64,000 nt of DNA, taken from assembly GCA_016713535.1 (NCBI GenBank), contig JADJOY010000003.1, forward strand, positions 372,001 through 436,000, given 5' to 3'. Made by a program: the position numbers and the translations under genes. Below the pieces are notes generated by a model, which made no database searches, had not been told where the DNA came from, and saw only the letters and a list, made by a program, of their open reading frames with translations. How positions within the stretch are numbered: position 1 is the stretch's first letter; each line of letters starts with the position of its first letter. Source of the stretch: JADJOY01 sp016713535 [NCBI: Deltaproteobacteria bacterium] (lineage in GTDB: Bacteria > JADJOY01). Shown here one piece after another: positions 60,486 to 64,000 of the stretch.

Positions 60486-61482
60486 ATGGCGTCTCGATTC
60501 CCCATGCCGCAAAACCCCAACGGCTGGTTCCAGGTCGGCCTGTCCCGCGACGTGTCCGCCGGTGAGGTGAAGTCGATCCACTACTTCGGCAAGGACCTCG
60601 TTCTGTTTCGCACGCAGGAAGGCGAAGCGAAGGTGTTCGACGCCGTGTGCCCGCACCTCGGCGCGCATCTCGGTCTCGCCGCGTGGTCGACGGCGACCTG
60701 GAGTGCCTGATGCACCGCTGGCGCTTCGCCGCCTCCGACGGGCACACCACCCACATCCCGCACGCCCAGCGCATCCCGGCGCGCGCCGCGGTGCCGTGCT
60801 GGCCGGTCTCGGAGCGCAACGGCGTGATCTTCGTGTGGCACCACGCCGAGGGTGCGGCACCCGAGTGGGAGATCCCCGAGATCGCGGGCGTGCTCACCGA
60901 CGCGTGGACGCCCTGGCGCGTGAGCCACTACCAGATCAAGACCCACTGCCAGGAGATCGGCGAGAACGTGCTCGACGCGATGCACCTGCTCGGCGTCCAC
61001 GGCATGGTCCCGCCCGAGAACAGCTCGAGCAACGTCGAGGTCCACGGCCACGAGCTGCACGTCTTCCAGCACATGCGGATGGGCGAGGGCGTGATGGCCG
61101 ACATCGAGGTGCCGGTGAAGACCCGCACCGTAGGCCCGGGTGTGGCGATCCTGAGTGTCGAGGTAGGGCCGGTCGAGACGGTGGCGTTCGTCAACCAGAC
61201 GCCGGTCGACGAGGACCTGATCGACGCCTGGATCGTGTTCAGCTTGAAGCGTCAGGGTGATCCCGAGACCGACGACACCATCGCCGAGATGTACCAGAGC
61301 TACCTGACCATGCAGTACGAGCAGGACATCCCGGTGTGGGACACCAAGCGCTTCATCCACCGCCCGCTGCTCTCGGACGCGGACGGTCCGATCCCGGTGT
61401 GGCGCAAGTGGTACCGACAGTTCTACTCAAGGACTGGTGGACCGCGCTCGACTCGGATCCCCAGCTCAAGATGGCGGGCTGA
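60486..61482 (+). CDS. Rieske non-heme iron oxygenase 1 (two single-base frame breaks)
   Basis: Oxygenase component of about 332 residues. The Rieske [2Fe-2S] site is CPHLGAHLG then CLMHRWRF. The mononuclear iron site is visible in ENVLDAMHLLGVH. Overall it resembles the KshA/Neverland type of steroid or sterol oxygenases. Two missing bases (near 60680-60686 and 61427) are needed; with them the C terminus reads KDWWTALDSDPQLKMAG. ATG 60486 has GGAGG upstream. It precedes a second Rieske gene, and both need an electron-transfer partner that is not here. Confidence 0.88.
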
Positions 61483-61562
61483 GCGGACCTCGAGCCCACG
61501 TCGTCATCTCCCAACCCGAACTCTCCCACCGCCCTCCCAGGCGGCGCCCCACGAGGAAGCTC

Positions 61563-62585
61563 ATGTCACAGGCCGCGCGCGTCGAGAAGAATCGTTTCCC
61601 CTTCACTCAGTACCCGGTGGGCTGGTTCCAGGTCGGCTACTCGTCCGAGCTCGGCCCGCTCGGAGTGCAGCGTGTCCAGTACTTCGGCGAGGACCTGGTG
61701 CTGTTCCGCGGCGAGAGCGGACAGCCCTACCTCCTCGACGGCTACTGCCCGCACCTCGGCGCCCACATGGGCTGCGGTGGCCACGTGGAGAAGGAGGCGA
61801 TCGAGTGCCCGTTCCATGCCTGGAAGTTCGACGGCACCGGGGTGTGCACGGAGATCCCGTACGCCACCAAGATTCCCAAGAAGGCCAAGGTGCACCCGTG
61901 GGTGGTGCGCGAGGTCAACGGCATCATCTTCGCCTACCACGGCGTCAACGGTGAGGAGCCGCCCTGGGAGGTGCCCGAGCTGCCCGAGCTCTCCTCCGAC
62001 GAGTGGACGCCGGTGCGCACGGTGCGCTTCAAGATCAAGAGCCACAACCAGGAGATGGCCGAGAACTCGGTGGACGGACCGCACTTCCTCTACGTCCACA
62101 AGGCGCTGCGCGCGAAGACCGCCTCGGCGGCGATCGACGGCCACATTTTCCGTACCTTCAACAAGATGGAGGTGGACCTGACCCGGTGGGGGATGCCGGA
62201 CGGTCAGCTCGAAGGCTCGGCGCAGGTCACCACCCACGGCTTCGGGTTCTCGGTGGTGCGGCTGAGCTTGCTCTCCGAGATCATCACGATCGCGACGGTG
62301 ACGCCGATCGACGAGGAGTACCTCGACGCGCGCTTCGCGTTCACCGTGAAGAAGCTCGATGACGAGTCCATGACCGACCTGGTGGTGCAGCAGGTGGTCG
62401 ACGACATCGCGAGCAGGTGCGCGAGGACGCGGTGATCTGGGGAGAACAAGAAGTACCTGGAGAAGCCGGTGCTGTGCGACGGCGACGGACCGATCGCGCT
62501 CTATCGCAAGTGGGCGCGGCAGTTCCTCCCGGGATACAAGCCAGCCAGCGGCAAGAAGGCGCGCCCGACCGCGCGCGCGGCGTGA
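61563..62585 (+). CDS. Rieske non-heme iron oxygenase 2 (two compensating frame breaks)
   Basis: Protein of about 340 residues. Rieske site CPHLGAHMG then CPFHAWKFDG, and the mononuclear iron site in ENSVDGPHFLYVH. It is strongly similar in layout to Rieske 1. A missing base near 62411 and an extra base near 62437 cancel each other; corrected, the C terminus continues VREDAVIWENKKYLEKPVL and ends in a Lys/Arg-rich tail. The two genes are 80 bases apart, so they are probably co-transcribed paralogs. Confidence 0.88.
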
Positions 62586-62597
62586 AACCCTCGGAAG

Positions 62598-62703
62598 CCC
62601 CGGCGTGTCGCGCGACACGTCCGGGGGGCCGTCAGTTTGTCAACGCTCGGCCCGGGTGGCCGGGCCTCGGGCCTCACCCTACGTCTTGGCCGGGTGAGGC
62701 CCG
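62598..62703 (+). terminator. Tandem terminators after the Rieske genes
   Basis: A hairpin at 62598-62626 (CCCCGG, GTGTCG / CGACAC, CCGGGG). A second with 12-base perfect arms CGGGCCTCACCC and GGGTGAGGCCCG at 62668-62703, followed by TCTTGTTCC, is a good intrinsic terminator. Confidence 0.65.
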
Positions 62704-62796
62704 TCTTGTTCCTCGACGGCGGGAGCGCCACAATCGTAGTCAGGGGTGACGGATCTCCCGACGCCCACTCGTATCCGCAGGACCGAGGTTCGCATC

Positions 62797-63508
62797 GTGA
62801 CCGCGATACATTCGGCGACCCTCCCGATCCAACCGTTCAAGGAAGTCGGATGCCTCGATGCGCTCGAGCCGTCCGTGATCCGCTCACTCGAGCAGCGCGC
62901 CGAGAAGCTCAGGTTCCCGCGCGGCTCGGTGTTCCGTCGTCAGGGCGACGTCGACCCCGCCATCTACGTCCTCACGGAGGGCCGCGTGCGCCTCTACCGG
63001 CTCTCGGAGGAGGGGCGTGAGCAGACGCTGTGGATGCTCGGCACCGGCCAGTGTTTCTGCTTCAGCTCGGTCCACCACTGCTTGCCGAGCCCGTATTCGG
63101 TGGAGTGCCTGAGCGACGTGGCGTTGGTCCGGGTCTCGGCCGACCAGTGTCGCGAGCTGCTCGCCGGGGACGCGCGCTTCGACGCCGGGGTGATCCGCTG
63201 CCTCGCCGGGCGCGTCGGCGAGCTCGCGCGTCTCACCGGAGTCGCTCGCGTGCGAGCCGGTGCGGCGCCGCCTCGCAGGAGTGCTCGTCGACCTCGCCGA
63301 GCGTCACGGTCGGCGTGCGCCGGACGGCACGCTGATCGAGGACGTGACCCACGAGATGCTCGCTGGCTCGACGGGCGCCGCGCGCGAGGTGGTGTCGCGG
63401 ACGCTCAAGCGCCTCGAGTCCGAGGGGCTGCTCAGGACCGGTCGTGCGCGGCTCCTGATCCGTGATCTCGAGCGGCTGCGCGGCGAGGCGTCGTCGCAGG
63501 AAGTGTGA
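62797..63508 (+). CDS. Crp/Fnr-family regulator with a cysteine-rich sensor pocket (single-base frame break)
   Basis: Regulator of about 236 residues. An N-terminal cyclic-nucleotide-binding-type domain (VFRRQGDVDPAIYVLTEGRV) is followed by CFCFSSVHHCLPSPYSVEC in the place where CRP binds cAMP, so cAMP binding is doubtful. The C-terminal winged helix has GAAREVVSRTLKRLESEG, a CRP-type recognition helix (RE..SR). One extra base near 63238 (ACCGGAG) joins the domains. GTG 62797 is the likely start; 62746 is an alternative. The recognition residues fit the TGTGA site upstream of the Rieske genes. Confidence 0.85.
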
Positions 63509-63564
63509 GCGGAGGGGCTGCGCGCCGCGCGCGCGCGGACGCTGAGCTTCGCTGACGGCGGCGC

Positions 63565-64000
63565 TCAGCTCACCAGCCCGCTCATGTGCAGGGCGAAGCC
63601 GAGGTCGCCCTTGACCTTGAGCCGCCCGGTCACGAACAGAAGCTTCGGGTTTTTCTTCCGCGACAAGAGCTGAAGGAAGTCGTCGAGCGCGACCCGGATG
63701 GTCGCCCGCGGCTCGCTGCTCGCGCCCGGTGCGCCGGGGGTGATCGAGAGCGCGCGGCGGTCGCCCTCGTGGTCGAGGTCGAAGCGCAACGTGCCGCGTG
63801 CGCGCTCCACGATCGCGAGCCGCCTGGGGGTCACGAAGAGCGGCACGAACGCGTCGCGCGAGAGCTCCGAGAGCGTGCCGGTGCGCGCCACCTCGTCCTG
63901 GGTGCGGCGCACGAACACCGCGTCGAAGTCGGGGCGTGAGACCGCGATGGTGAGGCGCGTGTCCGCGGGAGCGCCGCGCTCGACCGCGAGCCTGGAGCGC
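63565..64000 (-). CDS. SCP2-type sterol-transfer-domain protein (5' end cut by window)
   Basis: The C-terminal 145 or so residues visible, encoded leftward. The sequence LTIAVSRPDFDAVFVRR through VALDDFLQLLSRKKNPK, LLFVTGRLKVKGDLGFA looks like an SCP2 sterol-carrier domain, which binds lipids such as sterols or long acyl chains. It is convergent with the Crp/Fnr gene. Because the N terminus is outside the window, other domains cannot be seen. A link to steroid or lipid chemistry with the Rieske genes is suggestive only. Confidence 0.7.
   Translation of the reverse strand, partial: RSRLAVERGAPADTRLTIAVSRPDFDAVFVRRTQDEVARTGTLSELSRDAFVPLFVTPRRLAIVERARGTLRFDLDHEGDRRALSITPGAPGASSEPRATIRVALDDFLQLLSRKKNPKLLFVTGRLKVKGDLGFALHMSGLVS

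Noticed and set aside
1-64000. CRISPR arrays, tRNA, rRNA and phage-like genes
   Set aside because: No regular direct-repeat array, no cloverleaf-type sequence and no integrase or capsid-type protein was seen.

Overview
The window is very GC-rich and dense, and almost every reading frame is strongly coded. It looks like a flagellated diderm bacterium of the broad deltaproteobacterial type (Myxococcota, Desulfobacterota or Binatota-like). The reasons are FlgH/FlgI L- and P-ring proteins, CheX and HDOD proteins, a FlhF/FlhG pair, the FliW-CsrA switch, and good sigma-54 and sigma-28 promoters. The phylum is inference; no rRNA or other marker gene is present.

Layout. 1-8.1 kb: chemotaxis and signalling (CheA with two CheW-like domains, HDOD protein, LysM-M23 peptidase, CheX, PAS-kinase-receiver, CgeB-like glycosyltransferase). 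8.4-9.2 kb: flagellin 1, divergent. 9.7-22.3 kb: a minus-strand glycan island with a NeuB-type nonulosonate synthase, a cytidylyltransferase-like protein, four glycosyltransferases, two radical SAM enzymes, a winged-helix regulator and a Maf-type flagellin glycosyltransferase. 22.6-27.9 kb: filament assembly and its feedback loop (FliT-like, FliS, FliD, flagellin 2 with a long leader and a 55-codon small ORF, FliT/FlgN-like, FliW, CsrA). 28.0-30.5 kb: mostly gene-free, with one AT-hook/Fis-like protein. 30.5-50.9 kb: one near-continuous minus-strand operon, fliL-M-N-O-P-Q-(R-flhB)-flhA-flhF-flhG-fliA-(small ORF)-DUF2802-flgF-G-A-H-I-J-M-N-K-L. 51.4-58.4 kb: plus-strand patatin phospholipase, then type IV pilus/type II secretion-like genes (receiver-GspE fusion, membrane protein, pseudopilin, MshEN-domain protein) ending in two truncated genes. 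58.7-64 kb: GH1 glycosidase lipoprotein, two Rieske oxygenases, a Crp/Fnr regulator and an SCP2-type protein.

How it works together. Good -24/-12 (sigma-54) promoters precede cheA, the CgeB-kinase-cheX operon, the glycan operon, maf, fliW, fliL and the MshEN gene. Sigma-28 boxes of the form TCAAG(T/A)(C/T)N-N11/12-NCCGA(A/T) precede flagellin 1, flagellin 2, the HDOD gene, csrA and flgM-N-K-L. This reads as a two-tier flagellar hierarchy in which fliA (sigma-28) sits in the sigma-54 operon and its anti-sigma factor FlgM is sigma-28 driven. FliW-CsrA is expected to gate flagellin translation, and the glycan operon plus Maf to decorate flagellin. Genes for basal body (fliE-F-G-H-I-J, flgB-C-D-E) and motor (motA/B) are not in this window.

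Data quality. At least 15 genuine-looking genes need a single-base frame correction, mostly in G/C runs, with good coding sense on both sides. I read these as probable indel errors in a long-read-like assembly rather than pseudogenes, but I cannot prove it.
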